Assembly: GCA_905183005.1 (NCBI GenBank)
Contig: CAJJDO010000104.1
Coordinates: 62,001-126,000, forward strand
DNA length: 64,000 nt
Source of the DNA: Paramecium pentaurelia
Lineage: Eukaryota > Ciliophora > Oligohymenophorea > Peniculida > Parameciidae
Direction of reading: 5' to 3'
The notes beneath the pieces are model-generated. The model was not told the origin of the DNA, did no database searches, and worked only from the letters and a program-made list of their open reading frames with translations. Below are positions 23,189 through 35,046 of the stretch, piece by piece. The position numbers and the translations under genes were made by a program. How positions within the stretch are numbered: the stretch's first letter is position 1; every line of letters begins with the position of its first letter.

Positions 23189-26100
23189 TCAGAATTGTAT
23201 TGATTGCACTTTTGTTTTGAATATTAATTTTGGTACAACAAGCTTTTCATAAATAAATGTAATTGCAGCATTTATGATAGCAATAATGCCTAATAGAGAT
23301 GTCCATGATTCAGGCATAATGTATTGATCATCATAACTCTAGAAAATAAACTAAAAATATTAATATTTAATATTATACCCCCATAATGTCGTCAATATAA
23401 TCAATCCTCATCAGAAGAAACACAATGGCAAGAATGAATAGAAATATTGTACTTCCTATGAAATAAAAATTGGTATAGAATGGTTTTCTGAAAGGTTTTC
23501 CATTTGAATAAGCCAAAGCTATCATCAAATATTAGAAATTGCCAAAAATAAATAAAGTTGTATTTTCAAAACAAATCTTCATTGAATCATCATTTAAATC
23601 TTCTTAATTTAGTTCTTCATTTGGAATAAACCATGATTATTTCAATAATAATAGATAAACTCCTAATTAAAAAGCTAATTAAATAATAGTTTATCCTATA
23701 ACTGAACCTAATACAGAGAAACTTATTAATGATGATCCTGGCACAAATTTATTTATTTTTGCTGCCTAAACCAATCCCATAGTCATACTTAATGGGAATA
23801 TTGTAAATAAATCATTGTAAAGATATTGATTATCTGTTAAATTTGATTATTTTAGATAGAGTATAGTAACTTAGATAAATTAGATCATTGAATATAATGC
23901 CATAAATTTGAAACAACAAAATGAAGTAGTTAAAGCTGCTCTACCTTATGCTAATAAAATTGGAACACATGATATATCTTAAATTTGACTAGTAAATGGT
24001 GCAGCAATTGAAGCTTCTGCTTATGATAAAGAAATTCCTGCATCAGCAGTTTTTAAGGCTCCGCAATCATTAGCACCATCTCCACAGAATCCTACTAAAG
24101 GTAATGATTTATGTTTCTATAATTATTGTATTAAATTAGCTTTTTCTTCTGGTCTCATTCTAGCATAGACAATAGTTTTTTCAAGTATATTATTAAGTGT
24201 TGCTTAAGATCCATATTTATTTAAATGCATAAATGCACCACCAGAAATAGCTAATACATAATTTTCATTTTCATTCCATGGTTATTCTTCCATGAAATCT
24301 CCGTCAGTATAAATTTCACTAATATTATCAAGTTAAATGTTAACAGGAGGTGGATCTTCTAGCAAAGATTTATTTTTAACTGAATTTTTAGAAAATGATC
24401 TCTAATTTAAATATTCAAAATCCTACTGAACATCTACATCCTTTTAAATTTCATTCAAATTATTAATTATTTATTATTATGGTTCCAAAGTATCTTCATT
24501 TAATTCATTTTAATTATATTCAAAATCTTTCCATGATACAAAATACTTCCCATTCAATTTCTTTTCACTTAATTCACCCAAATATACTCTCTAATTTTCA
24601 ATTAATCCACATTATCTAGCTACACTAATAGCAGTTAAAACATTATCACCTGTAACCATTATTGATCTAATATGAGAATCCTTTAATTATTTAATAATCT
24701 TAGTTGTAATAGGTTTCAATTTATTTTCCATAATAATGAATCCAATAAAATTTAAATTTGATTCTACTTCATTACGATCTAAATCTATTTATTATACTGA
24801 TTTCTATGCCATACCTAATACTCTAAATCCATTTAAAGCATAGAAATCTAAAATCTAATGAAAATTAAAAGGTATTGATTGATTATTACATAATTATCTT
24901 AATTTCTCAGGTGATCCTTTCATATATGCCTAATATTAACCATTCTCTTTAACTATCACTGACATTCTCTATAATTTAGATGAAAATTCAAATCTCTTTA
25001 TAATTTCCACATTTATTCTATCATTATTTCTAATCCTTATACGACCATCTTTCTCTTCTATTAATTCACAATTTGTAGATTCAAACATCTTCAATTCCAA
25101 AGGATCACCTACTAATTTACCTTTTACCTATGATAATCCATGACAAGTTGCCATTCCTTTAATAAAATTAACATCAGTATTAGCATCAATTGATGTTACA
25201 ATCTTTGAAAATCTCTAATTCTCTATCATTCTAATACCATACATATCTAATCCTTCTTCTGTTAATGTTCCTGTTTTATCAAAACACATTATAGTTACTT
25301 TTCCACTAATATTTACTTTTTAGGGTGATATACAAAATATTTTAGAACTCTTTAATCTTGCCAATGCTATACTTATACCAATTTGTAAACATGTTGGTAA
25401 TGCTGGTGGAACTGTGATTGTAATTAAATCCAGACCTTCATTAATAAATTCCCAGGTTGATATTGAGTCATCTAAGAGATATTCAATTTTATTAGGAACT
25501 GTTATAATGAACCCAATTACTGCTAAAATAGCCATTATTCCTACAAATTTCATAGAATCAGCATAAAATTTAAATGAATTCTAAACTGGAAACATTATCG
25601 ATCTTATTAATTATCCTTTCTAAGTATTAAAAGCCGTTTGAGTAACTAAAGCAATTACTTCTGAACCTTTAGTCTCCATACAAGTTGTTCCTGCAAACAA
25701 TGTAAATTATTTTCCTGCATCTTAGGGATCATAAATTTCTTTATTATTTGGAAGCTCTGTTTTTAAAACAGGAATAGATTCTCCTGTTAACATAGCTTCA
25801 TTAAATATGACCTAACCATTTAATAAAATCGCATCACATGGCATAATCATACCATCCTTTATTATCAATTTATCACCAGGTACTAAATTTATAGATTAAA
25901 TTTCCTTCATTTATCCTTCATCTAATATTTGAACTGGAATGTTAAATTTAGACAATTACTATAAGCGATAGAAACTCCTTCTTTATTCATAGAGTGTTAT
26001 AAATATTGAAATTAATGATGTAATTAAAATTACTGTTGCATATCGCTGATATGATGCCCAAAACCACAATAGTACAGAACAAAACTAAAATTTTATTAAT

Positions 26101-26658
26101 ATTTACCTAAAATATATAAAATGGACTCAAGACTTCATCAATTAAAGTTTTAGCAATTCCTTTGTCTGGTATTTCTGTATTATTAAATCCAAATTTGTCC
26201 AGCTAGTCGTTTCGATTTATCAATTACTGTCTTATTTCTTACTAGATCATGGTCTGATATTTAGTTTCTATGGGATCGAATCCAAATTCTGTATAATAGT
26301 ACCTATATAATCTATATTCAATAAAAAGCATTCCATCTTTGGAACGATTCGATTTAACCAAGGTTTGAGACTGGTCTAATATACATTAACGAAATTACTT
26401 ACCTTGCCCAATAATTAAGAAGTGAGTTGCAGATTTAGGGACACACTTCTTAGCACGGAAAAATAGGAAAATTCTTAAGTCCCACCTTGTAACTAAATAG
26501 AGTAAGCCACAAGTAATTATGGATAGAAAGGCAAATACTACTGTTTTGAATAGTGAAATGCGACAAGATGTTATTTCTGAAATGAGACCTTCTTATTGTA
26601 TATTGATAGGATGCTTAAATTAAACCCTATAATTGTGATTTATAAATGGTTATTTCAT
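23189..26658 (-). CDS. P5B-type P-type ATPase (ATP13A family)
   Basis: 1,130-residue endomembrane ion or polyamine pump. Motifs in order: actuator VPGDKLIIKDG and AMLTGESIPV; transmembrane-4 signature VPPALPTCLQIGISIALARL, whose PPALP is the P5B hallmark; phosphorylation site MCFDKTGTLTEEGLD (Asp near residue 444); nucleotide-domain MKGSPEKL; MVTGDN; and hinge VGFCGDGANDCGALKTADAG. About ten hydrophobic spans are visible, two before the actuator. Introns: 26376-26402 (27 nt), 26085-26106 (22 nt) and 23351-23378 (28 nt). P5B pumps of animals export polyamines from lysosomes, an inference for this one. Catalytic residues are all present. The start lies 10 bp from a divergent start at 26669. Confidence 0.95.
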
Positions 26659-26668
26659 TTAATTAAAA

Positions 26669-27217
26669 ATGTTTAACTTAAAATAACTTTTAATTGCACT
26701 ACATCACATCACAATAATACTTTATTTTAATCGATTGCAATACTCAATCTAAGAAATCTTGCAAAATTAGAGTATCTACTCTTACAAACTAGTAAATGAT
26801 TTTTCTGCTCAATCCATTAAAATGGTTTACTAATCTATTGGAATATCATTAGCATTTTATATGATATTTACAGCATCTTATGTCATCTAATTAATAGTAT
26901 TGTTTTTCAGAAGTAATAAAAATTTGAATCGATACATATATTATCACATTTATTTATTAATACTCCTTTATAGTGTGGGTTAATTAGTATAAATATATTA
27001 TTACAATTTTTAAGAAGAATTGACTAAATTAACTGCATATTAAAATGAGGAGAACAAGCAAGATGCTTTAAAAGACTTATAAGAAGAAGGCTAAATGGCA
27101 TAAACTATATGGTAATTGTATTTTATGTGTACTGTGATAATAATAGTAGTGTTCAAAATATCTTATTTGTATTTTGGATTGCATTAGTTCGCTAAATTTA
27201 TGGAAATCGAATTATGA
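26669..27217 (+). CDS. Small four-helix membrane protein, unknown
   Basis: Intronless 182-residue protein with about four hydrophobic segments: LLIALHHITIILYF at the N terminus, SIGISLAFYMIFTASYVIQL, YYHIYLLILLYSVGQL, and LYFMCTVIIIVVFKISYLYF. Between the third and fourth is a charged loop (ENKQDALKDLQEEGQ). No family is recognised. Its ATG is only 10 bp from that of the oppositely oriented P5B ATPase, so the two must share or overlap promoter elements. A reduced possibility is that translation starts at a later Met, but the first hydrophobic segment argues for this start. Confidence 0.7.
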
Positions 27218-27308
27218 AATTTATATATGTATATATATTGAATGACTATAAATTCACTTTAAGATATACCTAAAAGAATCATATAATATTAATTAAGTTA
27301 TTTTAAAC

Positions 27309-28490
27309 ATAATAAAAGAAAAAGCAATTATGGATTCAAATATTAATAGCATATTAATTAATAAATCATAAACAAACATTTAAATACTATTAATATTATA
27401 TATAAATTCAATCATTTATTTATCTCCAATCTTCACCTCTCCAACATGCTTCAACTTATTTAATAGTTCTAGGTACATCATTAAGTATTTCTGGACCATT
27501 AGCTGTTAATAATATGTCATCTTCTAATCTTACACCTCCTACATGCATAAATTCTTAAATTCTTTCTTTATTCAAATATTTCATTTTATTAGGATCTTTA
27601 TAAGCTTCTTGTAATATGAAATCAATGAAATAAATTCCAGGTTCATTAGTAAATATCATTCCTACATCCAAATCTCTACGAAATTATAATTAAGATAATT
27701 CTATATTAAATAAATAATAAAACCTGGTATTTTTGGAGGAGTACCTTTATTATATCCTCCAACATCATGAGTTCTTAAACCTAACATATGACCTAATCCA
27801 TGGGGAAAGAATAATCTACAAATACTATTTTTTATAAGATCTTCCATTGATCCCTTAATTAAACCTGCATTATATAGATGTTTAGTTATTGTTCTTTCAG
27901 CCAATAATTACATATCTCCCCAATTGACTCCAACTTTTAAGGAATTATGAACTTATCTTTGAGTATCAAGAACAGCATTATAAATAATAGCTTATTTTTA
28001 TGTAAATCTTCCATCACTAGGAAAAGTTACTGTAATATCACTGCAATATCCATAGAACTTACCTCCCATATCATTTAATATAAGTTCCCTTTCATTAATT
28101 GTTTTTGAATTTTCTTCATAGTGTAAAACAGAACCATTTGTACCAGATGCACAGATACATTCATAAGGTGTAAATCGACAACCATGATTTATAAATGTAT
28201 GATATTAATATAAAGCTTCCATTTAATATTCTTTATTTCCTTTTCTTATGTTTTTAATAACCAATTCATGAGCCTCACTACTAATTTTACAAATATATCT
28301 CATAATATCTTATTCTTATGGAGTTTTTCTTACTCTACATTCTGTAAGTATATAATATAATTCATCATAATCAGAATTATAATTTTGTAAGAATGGTTAA
28401 TCAGGTATAGGTAATGAATGATGAGAATAATCATCAATTCCATAAAAATAATAAATTAATGATGGTTTTCGATTATTCAACCATGATTCT
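27309..28490. repeat. Duplicate copy 1 of a 1,182-bp segment (probable assembly artefact)
   Basis: This segment is repeated by the segment at 28492-29673 with a constant offset of 1,183 bases; the intron and the exons I compared are identical. The two copies are separated only by a single N. The left copy joins unique sequence on its left and stops at the N; the right copy starts at the N and continues into unique sequence. That is the pattern of two overlapping contig ends that were scaffolded without being merged. Confidence 0.9.
27408..28490 (-). pseudogene. Truncated second copy of the prolidase gene (assembly duplicate)
   Basis: This carries the C-terminal three quarters of the prolidase gene, with its stop at 27408-27410 and its intron at 27701-27723, and is cut at the N at 28491 without a 5' end. 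The sequence is the same as the intact copy wherever compared, including silent positions, so it is not a diverged paralogue. I read it as a copy of the same gene written twice by the assembly, not as a real pseudogene. Confidence 0.85.
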
Positions 28491-28491
28491 N
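28491..28491. other. Single undetermined base marking a scaffold join
   Basis: The only N in the window. It sits exactly at the boundary between the two copies of the repeated 1,182-bp segment, so it marks an artificial contig junction rather than an isolated ambiguous base call. Confidence 0.95.
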
Positions 28492-29673
28492 ATAATAAAA
28501 GAAAAAGCAATTATGGATTCAAATATTAATAGCATATTAATTAATAAATCATAAACAAACATTTAAATACTATTAATATTATATATAAATTCAATCATTT
28601 ATTTATCTCCAATCTTCACCTCTCCAACATGCTTCAACTTATTTAATAGTTCTAGGTACATCATTAAGTATTTCTGGACCATTAGCTGTTAATAATATGT
28701 CATCTTCTAATCTTACACCTCCTACATGCATAAATTCTTAAATTCTTTCTTTATTCAAATATTTCATTTTATTAGGATCTTTATAAGCTTCTTGTAATAT
28801 GAAATCAATGAAATAAATTCCAGGTTCATTAGTAAATATCATTCCTACATCCAAATCTCTACGAAATTATAATTAAGATAATTCTATATTAAATAAATAA
28901 TAAAACCTGGTATTTTTGGAGGAGTACCTTTATTATATCCTCCAACATCATGAGTTCTTAAACCTAACATATGACCTAATCCATGGGGAAAGAATAATCT
29001 ACAAATACTATTTTTTATAAGATCTTCCATTGATCCCTTAATTAAACCTGCATTATATAGATGTTTAGTTATTGTTCTTTCAGCCAATAATTACATATCT
29101 CCCCAATTGACTCCAACTTTTAAGGAATTATGAACTTATCTTTGAGTATCAAGAACAGCATTATAAATAATAGCTTATTTTTATGTAAATCTTCCATCAC
29201 TAGGAAAAGTTACTGTAATATCACTGCAATATCCATAGAACTTACCTCCCATATCATTTAATATAAGTTCCCTTTCATTAATTGTTTTTGAATTTTCTTC
29301 ATAGTGTAAAACAGAACCATTTGTACCAGATGCACAGATACATTCATAAGGTGTAAATCGACAACCATGATTTATAAATGTATGATATTAATATAAAGCT
29401 TCCATTTAATATTCTTTATTTCCTTTTCTTATGTTTTTAATAACCAATTCATGAGCCTCACTACTAATTTTACAAATATATCTCATAATATCTTATTCTT
29501 ATGGAGTTTTTCTTACTCTACATTCTGTAAGTATATAATATAATTCATCATAATCAGAATTATAATTTTGTAAGAATGGTTAATCAGGTATAGGTAATGA
29601 ATGATGAGAATAATCATCAATTCCATAAAAATAATAAATTAATGATGGTTTTCGATTATTCAACCATGATTCT
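28492..29673. repeat. Duplicate copy 2 of the 1,182-bp segment
   Basis: Right-hand copy, continuous with the rest of the prolidase gene beyond 29673. See the left copy at 27309-28490. The two together inflate this window by about 1.18 kb if the artefact reading is right. Confidence 0.9.
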
Positions 29674-30079
29674 ATTTCTTCATTATATAACACTTCATCT
29701 AATTTAAATTTTTATTTAATTTCGTCATTGTTTAAAACAACATTCCACATTTTATAATTCGAATCATATTATGGTACAAATACAATTGATTTCCCATTGT
29801 CTACATCTATTATTGCATAACAATTAAGAAAATCTACTCCAAACAAATAATGGAAATTACTCTCCTATTCAACTCTATATTATTAATCTACAATATCACA
29901 TTTTAATTACCTTCATCATGTTTATTGATTTTATAGGCTCCCTTTAACATTATTACACTATTCCTTGCTTTATCCCCTACAGTGTAACGAAAGAAGTTTA
30001 GGAATCTAGTTCTAATATTCTGATGAAAATCCTCAGGTATTACGTATTCTCTAGGAGGTGGTATTGGATCTGTATTCAT
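28591..30079 (-). CDS. Xaa-Pro dipeptidase (prolidase, M24B family)
   Basis: 480-residue cytosolic metallopeptidase that cleaves dipeptides ending in Pro, close in length to human PEPD. The two metal-binding Asp lie in LNDMGGKFYGYCSDITVTFP, His in FFPHGLGHMLGLRTHDVGG, and the two Glu in FTNEPGIYF and VGGVRLEDDILL; all five ligands are present. The N-terminal domain (FLNFFRYTVGDKARNSVIML) matches the aminopeptidase-P fold. Introns: 29888-29910 (23 nt) and 28884-28906 (23 nt, starting GTTTTA). The C terminus ends CWRGEDWRQIND. The gene reads through the right-hand repeat copy into unique sequence, making it the complete version. Confidence 0.94.
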
Positions 30080-30479
30080 TTGATAATTTATATTATGTCA
30101 TCCTCATTAATTTATTGTGTAATTTCAATTTATAAATATCAGTTCATTACAAATACTTCCCTTTTGTTTTTTTTTGTTTAGTTATTTCTCTTTATTTCTC
30201 TTTAAGCTATAAACAGTTTAGTAATATGAGAATAGATTAAAGAGATTAATTCAATTTAATTATTATAGTATATTGTAAATGATAATAATAATATAATACT
30301 CTTAATCTCTGTTGTAATAAATATATCAATCAGATTTATTTTAAAATCTCTAGTAAAAATCTAATCATTCTTCATTAATTAATCTATTTATTTGATTTTA
30401 TGGAACAATCCTCTGCTGAGAATAAATTCGATTAAATAAAAATACTGGGATCAGATTTGCTATAGGAAAATAAAGTAAT
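30080..30479. other. Intergenic, no gene seen
   Basis: AT-rich spacer between the prolidase start and the 3' end of the multi-TM gene. A 57-nt intron from about 30495 down to 30439 would extend the multi-TM protein into this stretch, but that length is atypical, so I leave it out. Confidence 0.4.
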
Positions 30480-31321
30480 TCATAGATAAACCAATATATT
30501 GAGCCTTTCATATTACATGTAACTTCGACTTCTTAATATTTCAACCTTATTATTAAATTGTCTTGTTGAATCATTAGGAAGAGGTTCCAACAGATTCTCA
30601 GACCTAACGCACATGATAAAAAGATTATGCTAATAAATATCTAAACTTTATATATTTAATTACTCTACGTTTAGTTTAATTTGGAATTTCATTTTGAATT
30701 AAAATAATGTATTTCTAAAAGAAAAACGAAACTATCAAAAATAATATAAGCATTAATGTTGAAATAATGGACACTATGAGATTTACAATACTAAAAATAT
30801 AAATAAAACTTACCTTTTTACTTAAATGAAATAAAATAGACATACGCATAGATTCATAAAAACAATTAATACTTCAATAATGGAATATTTCTTTAAAAAA
30901 TCAATGATGGAACTTGAAATACTTAATTTTAGTAATATTAATTAACCCCTAGGATTTAGTAATATTGTTACCATATTAATGTTGATTTCCAACAACACAT
31001 ATATAATGATGTCATATATGTCACATTGCAGATTAAATAAATTATAGATATAATATAGTAATTGTTAGTTTGGCAATTTTTAAGAAAAGCATAACCTACA
31101 CATTCAATAAAATATGAAAATGTTTGAGCACATATATTTACTAACAAAAGTCTCTTAATTACCAACATATCTATTTTTTCTTATTCCCTCTTAATATAAA
31201 TTCTTTTAGTGGATTGATAATCCTTCCAAACTTACCAAAACAAAATTAATCCTATTATAGTAAAAAATGAAAGTAAGAGAAACTCCTACAGATTTGTTAC
31301 ATCTATCAATTCAGAAACCAT
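30480..31321 (-). CDS. Multi-pass membrane protein, unknown
   Basis: 255-residue protein with about six hydrophobic segments, starting at ATG 31321: LLLSFFTIIGLILFW, LLLVNICAQTFSYFIE, YYIISIIYLICNVTYMTSLY, IIEVLIVFMNLCVCLFYF, IVNLIVSIISTLMLILFLIV. The layout with short loops and a polar Ser-rich cytoplasmic end (SENLLEPLPNDSTRQ) is reminiscent of ciliate seven-TM receptors, but no signature allows that call. Introns: 30949-30971 (23 nt), 30791-30813 (23 nt) and 30641-30668 (28 nt). The 3' end is the least certain part; the TGA at 30480-30482 is used. The start pairs divergently with the SR gene, 172 bp apart. Confidence 0.65.
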
Positions 31322-31493
31322 ATATTCATTCTTCTTCATTAATTATATTATTAATAATATCATATAGAAAACTAATTAAAATTAGTAGTGTATGGTATTT
31401 ATTGTTTGCTTAATATATGAATAGAGTTCATTGAGATGTAATTGAAATTTGAAATGACTATTTATATTTATTAATAATTATTATTATTGAGTG

Positions 31494-32214
31494 ATGTCCA
31501 AATCATCTAAGTCCAGTCGTAATTTTATATTTTCTATTTCTTAGGAAGTAGTCCATCCAAGAGTTAACATTAGAGTCCAAGTCCAAAATCGAAATCAAAT
31601 TCACATCCAAATCAAGGTTAATCACACATCATATATCAACATTCAAAATACCTCACTATCAACTACTTCAACATTATCAACATCTAGAAAAATTATGCCT
31701 CCATGTCTCCAATTTGTCCAAGAGAGTTACCGATGCCGAGTTGAAAGAAAGCTTCGAGAAGTTTGGCCAAATTGAATATGCCACTGTCTGTATGGAGCCC
31801 CGAAGCAAGGGGTAGTAATTTCCTTATCTCTAATTTAACCTAGCCCTGGCAAAGTATCTAGAGGTTTCGGATTCATTAAATTTGTCAAAAAGGAAAGCGT
31901 CCAAATAGCACTAGAAGCAATGCAAGACAAAGAATTACATGGATCAAAAATGAAAGTGGAAGTTTCGAAAAGAGCTGAGCCAAGAAGAAAGACCCCAGGT
32001 CGATATGCTGGTTATGCCTACCGTCGATCTCGATCTAGATCACATAGAAGAAGAAGATCTATATCATCTGACTCTTATTCAAGTAGTCGTAGAAGACATC
32101 ATAGGTATTAAATTTATAAATATTTTTAGTCGTCGACGTAACTACAAAAGGAGATCACATTCAAAGTCCCCTTCAAGAAGTCCAAGTTAGAGTCACAGAA
32201 GGAGAAGAAGATGA
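31494..32214 (+). CDS. SR splicing factor, RRM plus RS domain (Tra2-like)
   Basis: 188-residue nuclear RNA-binding protein. An N-terminal RS/SP stretch (SSPSKSQHQSPSPKSKS) is followed by one RRM: RNP2 LCLHVSNLS, TDAELKESFEKFGQIEYATV, RNP1 SRGFGFIKFV, and EAMQDKELHGSKMKVEVSKR. The C terminus is an Arg/Ser region (RRSRSRSHRRRRSISS, SHSKSPSRSPSQSHRRRRR). The RS-RRM-RS arrangement is that of Tra2-type regulators. Introns: 31519-31544, 31617-31687 (71 nt, far longer than any other here), 31812-31843 and 32105-32129. The 71-nt intron is the one weak joint; it keeps the frame and has no internal AG, so no shorter alternative exists. Confidence 0.85.
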
Positions 32215-33292
32215 ACAATTAGAAATATATTTCAAATTATCAAAATATTATTTTACATTTTTATATCAGTTCTAATTTTCTATGTTGTATTAGTCTAGAT
32301 ATATTTAGAATTTATTAGAAAATCTCTATAATAGTTAACATCAATGGAATTTCGAAATATTTCATTTAACAGACATTTTGATGGAGTTCTTAGGAAAGTT
32401 TTATAAAATATTTACATATTAAGAAAATAATTAAGGAATCTTTTTGTTTATGAACTTTTTTAGAATCTTTATTACTATCTTCCTCTATAATCACAATTCA
32501 CTATAATTAAATAAAATCAAATTAAATTTTAAAAATTTATTAATAATCTGTAATAAGAAATCATTATAACATTATTCATGAACAAAATTTTATTTATTTC
32601 CTTCTCTTTTTATCTAATTTATTAGAGCTACTACTGTAAAGTCTTCAAATATTAAACTTTTTAAATATTTTTAATCTTTTAATAAATACTTATCAATTTA
32701 TTTATGAAACCCGTTAACAATATAATTTTCATTTAAAGTGGCAATTAAAAAGAATTAATAGTAATAAGAGATCATGGATAAATCTTATATAAAAATATAT
32801 ATCATTTTTGTTCATGCAAAATACCATAGTCTAAATTAAAATATTAAAGGAACTTATAAAATTTATTATAAATATTTTGTTTATTTATTGCTATATATTG
32901 AATATTTATGAAATAAAACTTAATGATTAAATACAGTTGTTTCTAATAGAGTTGAAATTAGGTAATTTTATTAAAAATGATTTTTTTTGACATGATGGAG
33001 GTAGAGGAAGGTCATTTAAATATTGATAATGATTTTATTATGTAATTTGGATTGCAAATGTTTGATTTTGAACTTTTTTGAATTGATGAAAGGAGTATTT
33101 AAAAAAGGAGAAACAAATTTAAATATTATAAAATTTTTATAAAAAATATTTAAATTTTATAATAAATTATGGTAAAAAGTGCATCATTTTAATGACACAC
33201 TATTGGTTTGTACTATGGTGTTTGAGTTTTTAAGGATTTATAATAATTAGCAATAAGATATATTTTTTTCAAATAAAACATTATAAAAAAAA
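32215..33292. other. 1.08-kb gene-free AT-rich interval
   Basis: No supported gene on either strand. TGA is frequent in all frames and there is no chain of plausible exons. Contains several T and A runs. It separates the SR gene from the MFS transporter and is one of the longest empty stretches in the window. Confidence 0.5.
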
Positions 33293-34938
33293 ATGGAGTA
33301 ACCAGATGCTTCATCTATTGCATAAAATAACTTGACTGGACTAGCAACAGTGCATGGAGGAAATGAATAAAACAAATTACTTCATAAATTAAGTGATTAA
33401 AGTAGTCCTATGAAAACAGACATTTAGATAAATCCAAATAAAGAAATATATACAGAGGAAGAAATGAAGAACTTTACAAAAAGAGGAATAATTTCATTGA
33501 TAGGAGGTGTAATTTTACATATAGAATTGGGAACTTTTTATGTTTGGGGTTCAATTAGTAATAAATTAAAAATAATTTTTTTTTAGGTCCATATGTTTGT
33601 GCTTGGATGAGAGAAAAAGATACTGGAGTAACACTAAATTTTATGGCTATCATCTTTCCAATCCTAGGAGTAATAACAATGTCAGTCCTTTCATTTGGTA
33701 TAAAGATTGCTGAGAAAATTGGATTTAAAGTGACAATAGGGATAGGATCATTTACTATTGCATTAGCTTTCTTGATAATATCATTTATCTAAGAAATAGG
33801 AGGATTCATAGCAGTGTATTGTATAATGGTTGGTATTTCTGGAGGGTTATTGTATATGTTACCAATTATTTGTGGATGGAGATACTTCCCTAATAGAAGA
33901 GGTTTAGTATCAGGATTAACAATTGGTGGATATGGATTTGGATCATTTATATTCAATTTTGTATGCAAAGCAATAGCAAATCCTAACAATATAAAGCCAT
34001 CAGTAATAGAAGTTGAAGATGGAAAAGATGTGAAATACTTTGATAGTCAAGTAGGAGATAATGTACCATTGATGTTACAAGTACTTGCTGCAAGCTATTT
34101 TGGATTGGGAATTATAGCAACAATAATGGTTAGATATCCATCTGAAATTGATCCTGATAAAATGTTAGCTACTTTAGAAGCAGAAGAAAAAAAGAAAAGA
34201 AAAGAGGGTGCTCCTGCTCCTGCTCCTCCAGTTTTACCTGCTCATAAAGAATGTGTCGAAGTGTAATATATAATATTTATATTTTTTAGTTCTAGAGGTA
34301 TGAAACATCCATCTTTTATAATTCTCCAATTGATTGTTTTGATGTCTTGTACTTTTGGTATGTTGATATCTAATTGTTATAAATATTATGGATTAGAATT
34401 GGGAATTGATGATGCTACATTAACAGCTACTGGTTCAGTTGCAGGAGTAATGAATGGATCATCAAGATTCTTCTGGGCCACTTTAACAGATAAGACATCA
34501 TACAAATTCACTTTTACTCTCATATCAATTCTCAATCTAATAACTACTGCCATTTTACCATATAATAAAGATGGAATTGGATATCTCTTATTGATTGCTG
34601 TAGTCTATCTTGCAGAAGGTGGATTATTGGCAACATATCCAGTTATTTGTGCAAAAATTTATGGAAAGAAAATTGGAGGTTTGATGTATGGTTTCATGTT
34701 CTTTTTTGTTGGAGTATCAAATATGATTGGATATATATTATATGCTTTTGCAAGAAAGAAGATTAAATGGGAAGGAGTATTTTGGATTTGTTTTGCATTG
34801 AATGTTATTGGAATTGTTTTGGGTTTGATACTTAAGGAAGTTGGATATGATTGGAGAGATTAGGCAGTCATTGATGCAGAGAAAGAAAAAGAGAGGGAGT
34901 TACAAAACAAAGGATAATTGGCTGCATTTTAAAATTGA
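33293..34938 (+). CDS. Major facilitator superfamily transporter (OFA/monocarboxylate-like)
   Basis: 529-residue membrane protein with twelve predicted spans, six either side of a long charged central loop (LATLEAEEKKKRKEGAPAPA). Family features: ELGTFYVWGSISPYVCAW in helix 1, YCIMVGISGGLLYMLPIICGWRYFPNRRGLVSGL between helices 4 and 5 with the typical FP-x-RRG-L-x-S-G motif, and YPVICAKIYGKKIGGLMYG in the second half. This matches the oxalate/formate antiporter branch found in many protists. Introns: 33558-33586 (29 nt) and 34263-34289 (27 nt, a multiple of three with no stop, so it could in principle be retained). Substrate is unknown. Confidence 0.9.
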
Positions 34939-35046
34939 ATTAGTATTATTTTTGGTTTCTTTTTTTTTTAAGACTACTCATGTCTATAGTTTTAATCTAA
35001 TATATGCATTCATTAATTATTTTCTATCCATTATTTAATATTGAAA

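Noticed and set aside
27408..29673. Two tandem prolidase paralogues
   Set aside because: Copies show no divergence where compared, including intron and silent sites, and abut an N; an unmerged contig overlap explains this better.
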